A model generated the notes under the pieces. It was not told where the DNA came from. It was given only the letters and a program-made list of their open reading frames with translations, and did no database searches. DNA of 64,000 nt from Hemileia vastatrix (taxonomy: Eukaryota; Basidiomycota; Pucciniomycetes; Pucciniales; Zaghouaniaceae): assembly GCA_030280995.1 (NCBI GenBank), contig JASXTE010000012.1, positions 7,346,001 through 7,410,000 on the forward strand. The letters are read 5' to 3'. Made by a program: the position numbers and the translations under genes. Below, one piece after another: positions 9,691 through 20,795 of this stretch. Numbering within the stretch: position 1 is the stretch's first letter; the number at the start of each line of letters is the position of its first letter.

Positions 9691-10164
9691 TGTGAAGTTT
9701 CTTCCTAGTAGAGAGGTGCTTCAATATTTTCAGTAGAAAAGGTTTTCCATAGAAGGTTTAGATGATGAGTTGTAAGTGGTAATTTTCCACTAAATGAGCA
9801 GATGGGGTGTGTAGATAGAAAAAAATTTTATGTACTCACCACTAAAATTAAGTATCATAGAGTGAAGAGACACATAAAGATGAGAAAAAATGTTATGTGT
9901 TTGCCACCAAAATTAAGTATCATAGAGTGATGAGATACATAAGGATGGTATCAGTAATTATATGGTGTTTGACTTGCTTAAAAATTAATCATGGATGTGA
10001 TGAGTTTGGGGTCAGGAATTAGGAATGGAAATTGGGGTATAAGAGGCAGGATAATGCATTATTGTGGATTCCTTATCCACTAGCCCTTGGGCTAGTCGAT
10101 TAGAATCTTCTGCAATTGATAATTTCTGATCCATAATTGCTGATCCCTCAATATTGATACCCCC
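9691..10164 (-). repeat. Transposase-side terminal region of Harbinger A
   Basis: Matches 26300-26796 of element B and, inverted, 54474-54905 of element C. Contains the palindromic-looking block ACTAGCCCTTGGGCTAGT near 10079-10096, conserved as CTAGCCCxGGGGCTAG in the other copies, and ends in the terminal repeat CATTGATACCCCC. It probably holds the transposase promoter and binding sites for the transposase or the Myb-like protein. Confidence 0.75.
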
Positions 10165-10496
10165 TATTATAAAAAAGATATTAGAAATGGAGGTGGATAA
10201 GAGGATGAGAAAGAACATTACCTGCAGCCAAAAACAATTAGCTGATGAAGGGAGACTGTACAATCTGTTCTTTTATATAGTTACTGATCTAGTTTCTGCT
10301 GCAGGTAAACATGTGAGGGGATCACAATTAATACTAAGCAGGTGTAAATACAAGTAAAAGAGAGGAGCTACACTGGTAGTAAATACACATATTTTTAATG
10401 AGATAGGATACTAGAAAAAAAAGATGGCTGATGTGATGCTGAAGTGTTATTCAAGAGATGGGAGATAAAGTATGGGTTGAGTCTTTTATTCTGACA
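10165..10496 (-). repeat. Copia 3' LTR, part 2
   Basis: Collinear with 24610-24941. Ends (plus strand) in ATTCTGACA, the complement of the LTR start TGTCAGAAT. Parts 1 and 2 total about 595 bp, against 597 bp in the 5' LTR. Confidence 0.88.
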
Positions 10497-10509
10497 CCCT
10501 TCTGTCTTG

Positions 10510-11074
10510 AGTGTCTGTGGGGAGGAGACTGAAAGACTTTAAGAAAGAGGAGAGTTCTTTATCCAGATTTGACTTGGTGAGAGAATTGGCTAACATTGAG
10601 TTAGTAGGATTGTAGGGGATTTTTATTTTTCCAGCTAGGACTTTCTCACAAATCCAATGTTATTGTACTTCAATGTGCTTTGTGTGGGCTTGAAAAATGG
10701 GGTTTTGTAAGAGAGAAATAGCACCTTGGTTGTCACGGTAGATGGTAATTGGTAGGGTTACCGGGAAATTCAGAGCTTCAAAAAGTGAAATAAGCCAGAT
10801 AGCCTCTTTTTCAGCAGAGTTACATGATCTATACTCCACTTCTGAACAAGAGAGAGCAACAGTGTGTTTTTTCTTTGATTTCCATGAGCTGGCTCTACCA
10901 TTGAGGAAGAAAATATACCCTGTTGTGGATCTGCGAGTGCTGGGACGACTTTCCCAGTAAGCATCATCATAACCTGTGGGTAAAGACCATGAGTGGTGGC
11001 CTAGGGGTTGTTTTGATTAACGGGCTTAGAGAAAGTGAGTTCTAAATTTTTTGTGACTGATAGGTATTGGAGAA
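10510..11074 (-). pseudogene. Copia RNase H / 3' end of pol
   Basis: Minus-strand remnants of the copia RNase H region. SRPSTRRSTTGYIFFLNG followed by SSWKSKKKHTVALSCSE lies at about 10945-10840. After frame changes come SAEKEAIWLI and a degraded C-terminal stretch. It is continuous with the RT part at 20796 once gypsy 1 and one copy of its TSD are removed. The frame then reads HILQYL, the usual copia H-x-L-x-YL block. Confidence 0.8.
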
Positions 11075-11916
11075 TGTCAGCCAGGCTACTAGACTTACCC
11101 AGTAAAATAATTAATTATTTACTGGATGAAGCCACACCTTATTATTTTAATTATTTAATTAAATTAGTTACATTAAAATTACCTGTAATAAATTAACTAA
11201 TTACAGAATGGTAAAATTAAATGAATAATTAAAAATTAAATATAAAATGTACCTTATATTTTTATTCTCTAACAACGTGCTCATTGACAGGTTAGAAGAA
11301 ATAAAGATTTATATTAAAAAATAGATTTTTAAATTAAAATAAAATTTTAATATTCAGATAAAAATAAATATATACAAAAAATTCAAATTTCTTATTTAGA
11401 ATTGACTTCTACAGTAAATATTATATAAATTTATGTATTTCTGACATACTCTGTAAATACATCTTTAAAATACATTTTTTTGACGCCTTCTTTTTAGAAC
11501 AACTTTGTTATTTGAAATACTCCTTCTGGAATATTCTTTTTCTCTCTCTCTCTCATACTACTGTTTTTAGAATTTCATTGCCATGGTTTGTCCCTCCTTT
11601 GCCTATATAAGGCCTCTCTCTTGGTTGTTTTTTATTCATTCATTACTTACTTATTTTATTACAATTATTTACAATCCTTTTATTACTATTTATTATTGCC
11701 TTAGTATTTACATTAAATGTAATTCTAATCCATTAATTTTAATAATAATTCAACTATTTACCTCTTATTATTGAGTAAATAATCTTTAAGATTGGAAAAT
11801 ACATACCTGAGTTTGAATCCCTTGAAATCCGTTGTTACCGCCATTGGACCTCCCTATAAAACCTTCTAGACTTGAAAGACCCCTTGAAAGTTAGGAACCT
11901 TTCCAAATCTTTGACA
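11075..11916 (+). repeat. Gypsy 1 5' LTR (842 bp)
   Basis: Starts TGTCAGCC and ends TTTGACA. Nearly identical to 19980-20790 except for a segment of about 27 bp (11888-11914) absent from the 3' LTR, where the flanking TTG could have served as microhomology for a deletion. Confidence 0.88.
11604..11610 (+). promoter_or_regulatory. TATA box of gypsy 1 LTR
   Basis: TATATAA within GCCTATATAAGGCC, present in both LTRs (second copy at 20505-20511). Its position in the middle of the LTR fits a pol II U3/R promoter. Confidence 0.6.
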
Positions 11917-12730
11917 GCGCATTGTTATCTTGAGGACCGGAGACTGTGGTACCATTGCCATTGAGGTACCTATAAGGACGAGTGGACAACGAAAACGACA
12001 AACGTCATATATCATGTGACTTATTTTTTGCTGCGAACGGGAATCAAACCTTGCTCCAAAACTTAGGCTTATATACTAAAAAATAGTTATATATTTCATG
12101 GTATTTATTGATTACTATTTGTGGGTCACTTTTCACTCTTCATACTCTATGTATTTCCTTTTGCTCAGCACTCTATAAGTGCCATTAATTTGCTCATTTT
12201 ACAGGGGGAGGTGTCTGGTAAATTGAAATTATTTTTTTTATTTTCCTAGTTGAAAAAGATAGAGCAATTGTGTTCTTAGTCCTATAAGTAATAAATTTTT
12301 ATTTTTTTAAAAAATTAATTGTAATTTTCAGTTGACTTTGTCCTGATAAATTAAAATATTTTTTTTTGTTCCAGTTGACAAATTGTCCTGACAATAAAAA
12401 TTTTAACTAATGAAAAATAAAAAATATACTAAAATATTTCAGTTGACATTGAGTCCTGGCAATTAAATATACTTCAGTTGATTTAAATCCTGATAATCAT
12501 CATAAATTTATTTGTTAAATTAAAAATTATTTTTTTCTTCAGTTGATTTCTTGTAAATCTTGGTTATAAGATTATTTTGAATTAATAAATAATTGATTAT
12601 TATTTTCAGTCGATTTTTATCCTGAAGAATTTTATATTCTTTTTTTTATTTATTTTTTCTTTTATAAAGCAAAAATAAAAGTGATTCATCTTATTGTTTC
12701 TTTCCCTCACTTCAGTTTAGATTTAAAACA
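11917..12730 (+). other. Gypsy 1 leader with repeated CAGTTGA motif
   Basis: Non-coding leader of 814 bp. From 12327 to about 12630 the motif TTCAGTTGA, followed 3-8 bases later by GTCCTG or ATCCTG, occurs six times in the same orientation (starts near 12327, 12371, 12438, 12473, 12538 and 12605). The spacing is irregular and the DNA between copies is AT-rich. This may be a packaging, splicing or protein-binding array. A primer-binding site was not recognised just after the LTR. Confidence 0.6.
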
Positions 12731-13351
12731 ATGATTGACCAAAGTTTTTCTGCTGCATGTGAAGATGAACTGGATCTGATTTATTATGATGAGGCTACTT
12801 CTGTGAGTTCTCCTTGAACTACAAAATTAGCTCAAATTAATAAATCATTGAACCAATCAGGATGTGGAAATGGAGGAAGTGGAGATTCTGGTAGAGACAA
12901 ATGCCCAGGAAAAAACCCTTCAATAAACCCCCCAGAAGAGCTTCCCAAAGGCTTCAAGATAAAAAAGATGCCCTTAAACCAGCAGGTAAAAAATCTCTCT
13001 ACTCACATCAAGGAGTTGAGGACAGAAGACCTCAAGCTGAGGTCAAGAATTGACTGTCTAGAAGACAAGGTAAGAAACATAGAGTCTTTCCTTCAACAGA
13101 AGAAGAGACCTCCTCCTCCAAAAGCCCTTCCACAACTGGCCCCCCAGAAACAAGAAAAGGTGGAAGTCTCAAAGTGGAAGTGGGATTGGCTGAACACCCA
13201 GTGGGATTATCTGTCCCAACAGCAACAGAAACAAGCACCTCAGGCAGGTCCTTCAAGAACAAATCAGTTCAATCCAAAACCTCCTCATCCATATCAAGGA
13301 GGAAGAAAGAGAAATAACAACCACATCAAAGTATTTTCCAAGCCATGGTAA
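12731..13351 (+). pseudogene. Gypsy 1 ORF1 (coiled coil, KWxWDW motif, basic tail)
   Basis: The frame starts ATG 12731 (MIDQSFSAACEDELD) and has one TGA at 12815-12817. It is then open to TAA 13349-13351. Past the stop it has a basic segment, a heptad-like coiled coil (about 12985-13110), a Pro-rich linker, the motif KWKWDWLNTQ, a Gln-rich run and a basic C-terminus ending KPW. The equivalent ORF of gypsy 2 (36651-37209, minus) shares the coiled coil, KWEWDW, HPYRG and the terminal PW. No known domain was recognised. It may be a nucleic-acid-binding structural protein translated before gag. Its stop overlaps the next ORF as ATGGTAA. Confidence 0.65.
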
Positions 13352-15566
13352 GCCCCTCTATTGAATCTCAAGTACCATTTCTTGTAACTGATTCAGTTCC
13401 TTCAGGTAATTCTGGAAGAGGAGATGAGACTGTGACACCTGTAGAGGCTGAGAACAGTAGAAAAATTGCTCAAATTTCAAATTTATCTAATCCTTTAGTT
13501 CTAATTGCTACTTCAATGATAAATCCTGATATGGCTATTATTGATGAAACACTTGAGCCTGAGTTTTATGAGAATCTGGAAAGTTACTCTGTTTCCTTAT
13601 TGAGAAAAACTCCAGATGTAGCTAACATTAATGATGAATATTTGAGGGATATTATTGCTAAACAAAATCATATAATGAACAACATGCAATTGACTCAGAA
13701 ATATAATAGTTTGTTAACTGAACAGGGTTATCAAGCATTGAGGAGTGAGTTACAGAGAGTTTCTGTCAGCCTAGATATCCCTAGGACTGAGTATTTCTTA
13801 TACTTAAAATAAGATAACCTTAAGTACATTAAGCTTATATCGTAAAAATAAGGTTAAAATAATAATATATATGATTATATTACATATATATATAATTATT
13901 ACTCTATTATATAAACTATAGTAGTTTAAATGGCTTATCCATAGCCTAATAATACTTATTAAGGTGTTAATGGAGTCATAATATACTTATCTTAAGTGAT
14001 ACTAAGTAATTATTGACATACATAAGCTTATATGTATACATAAATCTCATATTCAGTGAAATATGCAGTATATTATGTACATTTAGGTATATAAGTGGGT
14101 TTTAGCCTCTTAATAGCCTATAAACTTTGTTTTTCTGCTTATTTTAGGTCATATGGACCTATCCAGTGAACTCACAACGCCTACAGAAGCATAAACATCT
14201 ATTTCAGGCGCATAAACTCAGTCTGGACAGCTTAATCTGCTTCCTTGGATGGATATTCACAGATTTATGGGTTGGGAGGTCATTTTTGGGCTATTATGGA
14301 TTCTTGGAGATGTTATTGGGAGCTTGGAAATTTCATTTGTTTCCTTTATATGCTTTGGGTTTCATTATATTCTCTTTGGATGAGTTATTTTACCTGTTTC
14401 TTTATGGTATCCACTTTTATCTGGATTTTCTATTTATGGTATAGGTCTGTGTTATCATTAATTGTGATGGAGGCTCCTTACTGGAGGTCTGGGTGTTTAA
14501 TCTGCTTGAAGTGGAAGCCATGGGGAGGTGATGGGCCCTCACAGTGCTGTAATTGCTGGGGATAGCAGTGACATCATTTGGATTGAAGGTCTGTGCACTC
14601 CAGTGGATTTTGGTATAAGTAAGGGAGGATTTTGACGGTTATTAGACATCATTCACTTACTACAATTCAAACAAACATTATAACACAATTATTATTATTC
14701 AAAGATATATTATAAAGCCATTATAAATTGATATTATCTTTATATAAGCTATAACTATATTATATTTATCTATTTTCCACCACTAGCATGCATTTAAATC
14801 CAATTATTGTGAGTTTTATTTGAGTATAACTATTTTATTAGTCTTCCCCTGAGGTTTAATCACTAAATCATTTATCAATAAGTAGTAGGACCATAAATAA
14901 ATACTATTATATCATACTTAAACACTAGATACACTGACAGTTTCTGATTATTTGTTTCATTACAAAGCAACCCATGAAAAGAAAGTTGCTTTATAAAAAA
15001 ATATCAAAAATGATTTGTCTAAACTTCAAGATGCTGTATCTACATGTTTCCTGGAGCTAGAGGTAAATAAGATGAGCCTGAAAAGATTGAGTGATCATTA
15101 TTCATCTTTTCAAAATAAAACCCAGTTATCTTTTGCAACAATCAATGAGATTTTATCTAGTCTTCCAAGAGTGAAAACCAGACTAACAACCATTGAAGAA
15201 AAATTAAATTCATTGTTTAATGATCAAAAATATTCTGAAACTTCTTTGAGGGAACATATTGTACAGGATGCTCCAAGTTTACCTGTTTCTAGTTCATATA
15301 AAGTAAAATTAGATTCAGAAATGCCTGTTGATACCACTGAGCTTCCATCAAAAAGTGATGATGCACCAGGATCTTCAACAGAAGTATTAAACAATGAGAT
15401 TATTGCACAATTGGAGAAGTTACAGCTTCTTCTTACTCATAAACAAGCTAATACTAAGGAGGCTCCTTCAAATCAAAAGAATTGGCCAAAACTTGACCAG
15501 TACCCAAAATTTGATGGTGATTCTTCTTCTGATTGGCAGCAATTCTTTTGCAGAATTGATAACTGA
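13345..15566 (+). pseudogene. Gypsy 1 gag, N-terminal part (interrupted by a solo LTR)
   Basis: Starts at ATG 13345, overlapping the ORF1 stop by 7 nt. It is open to 13763, where a solo LTR (13764-14939) is inserted. Removing the LTR and one copy of GTTTC joins 13763 to 14945 in the same frame, which then stays open to 15564 apart from one TAA near 14997. The protein is acidic at the N-terminus and then coiled-coil-rich. From about 15480 it enters the capsid-like block KNWPKLDQYPKFDGDSSSDW shared with gypsy 2. Two TGA codons (15564-15566 and 15579-15581) follow, where gypsy 2 has sense codons. Confidence 0.8.
13764..14939. mobile_element. Solo LTR (1176 bp) nested in gypsy 1 gag
   Basis: Begins TGTCAGCCTAGATATCC and ends ACACTGACA. 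A perfect 5-bp TSD, GTTTC, lies at 13759-13763 and 14940-14944. It is almost the same length as, and very similar to, the solo LTR at 29543-30719. No internal retroelement sequence remains, so it arose by LTR-LTR recombination. Short open frames inside (for example around 14245-14565) recur in the other copy but have no coding signature. Confidence 0.93.
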
Positions 15567-15581
15567 AAAAATTTTTACTGA

Positions 15582-17309
15582 CTCCCAGATGAGGAAATTG
15601 TGTCTAAGTTAATTTCTTTGTTTACCAATGTAGACCTAATGTGGTATGAATCTGTTCTCCTGGATAGGAATAACTACTCATGGGAAGATTGGAAAAAATT
15701 GATTAAAGCACGATTTGGTGGCTCCAAGTTTAGGATGGCACAACAAAAGCAGAATGAGGAGACTAGATATAGCTCTTCTACTGATAAAACTATTAAGTTC
15801 TTAATAAAACTTGTAAAAATCTTGAGGGCTATGGACCCAAATATGGAGTTTGAGTTATGGAAGGACAGGATCCTTTATAAATTACCAATGTCTTTGAGAG
15901 TCTTGATAGTGGCTAGGACTGAGTTCTCCAGAGAACCTTCTTCCTTCATTAATACTTGTAATGAGATCCTTCTAAACAACAAGTATGATTCCAGAAGATT
16001 CATTCCTAGGACCCATTTGGAGAAATCCTCCACTTACCAACAGAAACCTCTGGAAAAGGTTGGTAAACCTTCTGCCCCTGTTTCACTTAAAAAGTATGCA
16101 ACAAACACTTGCTTCAAGTGCAACAACCCTTGGCAGAAAGGCCATTTCTGTGACAATAGGATAAATCTTGTTGAACAAACTGAGGAGCAGGCTGATTACA
16201 CAACAGCACTGGATGATACTTCAAGTGATTTTGCCAGCAATATTTCATATGAATCTCAACAAGAAATCTTGATGCTGGAAGAAGATATTCATTATTTAAA
16301 TACTATTGATATTGATAATAATGATATATCTACAGTTGAGGATGCTGAGATCATAAGGAATATTGAGGATAGCTCAATTGTTATTTCCCCTTTCAAAGAA
16401 CCAGTCTTGATCAATGGAACCAGAATTGAAGTTGTTCTGGATTCTGGAGCTGGAGGAAGTGTAGTATCTGAAAAAGCACTTGCTTCAGTGGATCAAGACT
16501 ATAAATCAAAACTGATGCCTATCATTTCTGAAAATTGGAGAGGTTATGTCTCTGTTTTGTCCCCCATTGGTAAATACAAAGCCACAGTGTTTTTTAAATA
16601 TAACCATGTTTTTGTAAGAGCTATTTGTGATTTTGTTGTCATGAAAAATGATAATTTAAGCAGTTGGTTTATCATAGGAAATGACATTTTAACCAAATAT
16701 GGCATAAAATTAGATCCTTCAAACCAATGCTTCACAATGGGGATGAATGGGAAGAGAAAATTTAAGATTTCCTCCCCCGAAAAATTTTTAAAACCAGAAT
16801 TGAACACATGTAATTCTGTGATTCAATATAAAGGAAGGTCTACAAAGGAAATGCATACTCTTATGTCTGAAATCGTCAATTCTTCTTTTGGAGAACAACT
16901 TTCTGGTGAGGATAAAGATTCCATCATTAAATTGATAAAATCTTTTCATATGGCCTTTGCTCATGGGTCACATGAACTAGGATTAGTTAAGAAAGAAATT
17001 AAAATTTCATTATCTTACCCAATTACTGACATACCACCTAGTTTAAAGAAGAAGCCTTACCCTGCTTCTCCCACAAAGAGAAAAGATATTGAGGATAATA
17101 TCTCTACCCTTTTGAAAATGAATATTATTGAAAAGGTAGTTGAAACACCTAAATATTTTGTTATCTCACCTGTCCTAATTTTTTATGAGAAAGACAAAGC
17201 CAGGTTATGTGGTGATTATAGAGCATTGAATACTTATACTGTTGATGATATCTACCTTTATCTAGAATTAGCTCTATACATGCTACCTTACAATGTGCTA
17301 AATATATAA
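15582..17309 (+). pseudogene. Gypsy 1 gag C-terminus, zinc knuckle, protease, RT start
   Basis: Same frame as the gag above, open from the TGA at 15579-15581 to TAA 17307-17309. It contains the capsid C-terminal block, a CCHC-like knuckle with C-x2-C-x7-H-x-C spacing (CFKCNNPWQKGHFC near 16110-16150), and an aspartic protease with VLDSGAGGSVVS (catalytic Asp in DSG, near 16435-16470) and IGNDIL. The RT N-terminus follows, with KKPYPASPTKRKDIED and DKARLCGDYRALN. The frame is lost near 17255. Gag, PR and RT in one frame is common in fungal gypsy elements. Confidence 0.88.
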
Positions 17310-17879
17310 GCTGCTTGGATGGTAACAAGGGATATCACCAGGTACCTGTTGAGAAGAATTCCCAGAATTTTCTGATGATTGCTACTCATATGGGTATTTA
17401 TAAGTATATTAGGATGATATTCGGCTTTAAAAATTCCCCTTCAGTTTTCAAAAAGTTATGGATAACACATTCCATCAGGTGATAATTGATGCATGGCTGA
17501 TGGTTTATATTGATGATATCATTATATTCTCAAAAAAATTTGGGGACCATCTCAACCACCTGTGTAAAGTGTTCCACAAAATGGATGAAATAAATATGAA
17601 CTTTGCTTTGAAGAAATGTAAATTTTGTTTTCATTCCTTAAAAGTGCTGGGTCATGTTGTTTCAGGGTTACAGATATGTGTTGACCAAAATAAAGTGGCA
17701 GTCATACAGCAGGTGAAGGCTCCTACCACGGTTAGAGAGCTCCAGAGTTTTTTGGGAATGTGTGGATACTATAGACAGTATATTAAAAATACCAAGTCAT
17801 AGCTTTACCCCTTACCCAACTGACTAGAAAGGATGTTGCTTTTTTCTGGAATAGTGAAAGACAGAGAGCTTTTGAAACT
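17310..17879 (+). pseudogene. Gypsy 1 RT palm with YIDD, frameshifted
   Basis: Continues RT in other frames: CLDGNKGYHQVPVEKNSQNF (about 17313-17372), then the frame from 17458 with the catalytic YIDDIIIFSKK near 17504-17536 and VLGHVVSGLQICVDQNK. It ends at a TAG (17800-17802) after GYYRQYIKN. Another frameshift follows before RNase H. Frame changes near 17255, 17455 and 17800 make it inactive although the YIDD box is intact. Confidence 0.88.
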
Positions 17880-19946
17880 ATGAAACACTGTTTGATGTCA
17901 GCACCAATTCTTGCTTTACCTGACTTTAATCAGCCATTTGTTTTGTACACTGATGCCAGTTTTATTGGTCTTGGTACTGCCCTCTATCAAAAACAAATGA
18001 TGAATGAAAAAGTATCAGAAGTGTTAATTTGTTATATTTCAAGAACCTTGAGAAATAGTGAATTGAAATATGGTGCCACTCAATTTGAATGTTTAGCCAT
18101 AGTGTGGGCTCTAGAAAAACTACATTATTACCTATATGACCAGAAATTTGAGCTTGTTACTGACTGAAGTGAAGTTAAATCCCTTTTAAACTTTAAAACA
18201 CCTAAAAGACATATGTTCAGATGGCAGTTAGCTGTTCAGGAATACAGAGGGAGAATGACAATTATTCATAGGGCTGGTATTGTTCACTCAAATGTGGATA
18301 TGTTATCAAGGTTACCTTTACCGAATGATGACTCTAATCCTGCTGATGATCCTGAGGATGAAATTATTCATATTCATGAAATATATGTGGTTGATATGGA
18401 GGAAAAGCTATTACAGCTTATTCTGGATTCATATGATAAAGACACTGACATGAAAAAGTTATGCACCATATTAAATGATCTAAAGAATGCTTCCATACAA
18501 GCACTAATTAAAACCCTTCCAACAAAGTACCAGAAGGCTTTGGAGAAAGGTAAATTTTTAATTGATGAAGGATATCTATATTATAGAAGAAAGTTGAGTA
18601 ATGTCATTGTTATTCCTCCTTCTATGAAAGAAATAATCTTGAAAATTTGTCATGATGACATATTAGCTGGACATTTTGATCTTGAAAAAACAATGATCAG
18701 AATTAAAAACACTGCTTGGTGGGTTAATATGTCTGAAGACACCAAATTATATGTTGAATCTGGTGATTCTTGCCAAAAATCAAAAAGATTAACTGGTAAG
18801 AGAGCTGGATTAATGCAACATATTGAACCGCCTGATGCACCATGGCAGATAATAATTATGGATTTTGTAACAGTATTACCTATTACTGGAAAAGACAGTT
18901 ATAACTCTTGCTGTGTTATTGTGGAAAGATTCACCTAAATGTTTAAATTTATCCCTACTCACAAGGATGTTTCCACTAAGGAATTAGCTTTCTTATGGTG
19001 GTCTCATATTTTCAATACTGCTGGTTTTCCTAAAGCCATAATCTCTGACAGAGACCCTAAATTTACTTCTGAATTTTGGATGTCTCTGATGAATGTGTGT
19101 GGTTGTAATCTGAAACTATCTACTGCCCATCACCCTCAGACTGATGGATTAGCTGAAAGAATGATTCAGACTCTAGAGGACATGATAAGAAGGTACTGTG
19201 CCTTTGGCCTTGAGTATAAAGACAATGACAGATTCACTCATGATTGCGTTACCTTACTGCCTGGGTTGGAATTTTCTTATAATAGCACTGTTCATTCTGT
19301 TACTCAAAGAAAGCCTTTTGAGCTCTGGCTTGGATATGTTCCAAATACTCTTGCCCAAATTCTCAATAATAAAATACCTAAATTTGATTTACATCCTGGT
19401 GTAAAATCTCTTCTTCAAATGCAACAACTTTGCAGAAGTCATGCTCAAACATGTATTGAAAAATCATTTGAATATGAGAAGAAAAGATGGGACAAATCCC
19501 ATAAAGAATAAACTTTTAAAAAGGGTGATGAGGTGTTTATTTCTACAGTCCACTTCAATTTACAAGGTAATAACAAATTGAAAGACCCATTTGTTCGTCC
19601 ATTTGTTGTCAGAAGAATGGTTGGTGATAATGCAGTTGAAGTTATTTTGTATTCTCCATATGACAGAAAACATCCTATTTTTCCAATATCTCTTTTTAAA
19701 ACTTATACATCCAATAGTGATTTATTTCCCAAAAGGAGGGGAAGACCAAAAAAGACCCCTAATGAAAGCACTGAGACAGAAGAAATTGATAAGATTCTAA
19801 ATGACAGAATAGTTTTTGCTGAAAAAGGTACAGAATATTTATTGAGATTCAAGAATAAATCTTCTGAATATGATTCTTGGATACCTTGGAAGGAAATATC
19901 TAATCTTCCCACTCTGCTAAAGAAATATAAAAAGAAAAAATCATAG
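17880..19946 (+). pseudogene. Gypsy 1 RNase H, integrase and chromodomain
   Basis: One frame with three stops (18165-18167, 18936-18938, 19509-19511). RNase H has VLYTDASFIGLG and ECLAIVWALEKLHYYL. The integrase zinc region has GHF and a damaged CxxC (GDSC where gypsy 2 has CDSC). The catalytic core has [10 protein letters not shown] (Asp), ISDRDPKFTSEFW (Asp) and HHPQTDGLAERMIQTLEDM (Glu). The C-terminal 50 residues (GTEYLLRFKNKSSEYDSWIP) form a chromodomain, placing the element with chromoviruses, which direct integration to modified chromatin. The end is followed at once by the polypurine tract and 3' LTR. Confidence 0.9.
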
Positions 19947-19979
19947 CATTTTTTTTATTGTTTTTTTAGAGTGAGGGAG

Positions 19980-20790
19980 TGTCAGCCAGGCTACTAGACT
20001 TACCCAGTAAAATAATTAATTATTTACTGGATGAAGCCACGCCTTATTATTTTAATTATTTAATTAAATTAGTTACATTAAAATTACCTGTAATAAATAA
20101 CTAATTACAGAATGGTAAAATTAAATGAATAATTAAAAATTAAATATAAAATTTCCCTTATATTTTTATTCTCTAAAACCGTGCTCATTGACAGGTTAGA
20201 AGAAATAAAATTTTATATTAAAAAATAGATTTTTAAATTAAAATAAAATTTTAATATTCAGATAAAAATAAATATGTACAAAAAATTCAAATTTCTTATT
20301 TAGAATTGAATTCTACAGTAAATATTAAATAAATTTATGTATTTCTGACATACTCTGTAAATACATCTTTAAAATACATCTTTTTGACGCCTTCTTTTTA
20401 GAACAACTTTGTTATTTGAAATACTCCTTCTGGAATATTCTTTTTCTCTCTCTCTCATACTACTGTTTTAGAATTTCATTTCCGTGGTTTGTACCTCCTT
20501 TGCCTATATAAGGCCTCTCTCTTGGTTGTTTTTTATTCATTCATTACTTACTTATTTTATTACAACTATTTACAATCCTTTTATTACTATTTATTATTGC
20601 CTTAGTATTTACATTAAATGTAATTCTAATCCATTATTTTTAATAATAATCCAATTCTTTACCTCTTATTATTGAGTAAATAATCTTTAAGATAGGAAAA
20701 TACATACTTGAGTTTGAATCCCTTAAAATCCATTGTTACCGCCATTGGACTTCCCTATAAAACCTTCTAGACTTGAAAGACCCCTTGACA
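19980..20790 (+). repeat. Gypsy 1 3' LTR (811 bp)
   Basis: Matches 11075-11916. Begins TGTCAGCC directly after the polypurine tract and ends CTTGACA, with a TATATAA box at 20505-20511. It lacks about 27 bp near its end relative to the 5' LTR. Confidence 0.9.
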
Positions 20791-20795
20791 GAGGA

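Larger units (their letters stand above)
5387..10164 (-). mobile_element. PIF/Harbinger element A (transposase-deleted)
   Basis: Bounded by terminal repeats GGGGTATTAATGTTG on the left and CATTGATACCCCC on the right. Flanks are GACTA (5382-5386, presumably mutated) and TATTA (10165-10169). The unoccupied site survives in the partner LTR as one TATTA at 24610-24614, which proves the boundaries. Gene order from the left is Myb-like (plus), twin hairpins, Tet-like (minus) and a transposase remnant (minus). The catalytic core of the transposase is deleted, so A is non-autonomous. Confidence 0.88.
11075..20790 (+). mobile_element. Ty3/gypsy chromovirus-type retrotransposon 1
   Basis: LTRs at 11075-11916 and 19980-20790 begin TGTCAGCCAGG and end TTGACA. 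The TSD is GAGAA (11070-11074) and GAGGA (20791-20795), and the uninterrupted copia reading supports GAGGA. Order: LTR, long leader, ORF1, gag, zinc knuckle, protease, RT, RNase H, integrase, chromodomain, polypurine tract (GAGTGAGGGAG just before 19980), LTR. Multiple stops and frameshifts plus a nested solo LTR (13764-14939) show it is inactive. Without the solo LTR it is about 8.5 kb. Confidence 0.92.

Noticed and set aside
14166..14565. Open frames of 92-106 codons inside the solo LTR, recurring at 30024-30278
   Set aside because: They lie within LTR sequence, are Trp/Phe/Leu-rich with no domain, and are conserved only because the two LTRs are recent copies.
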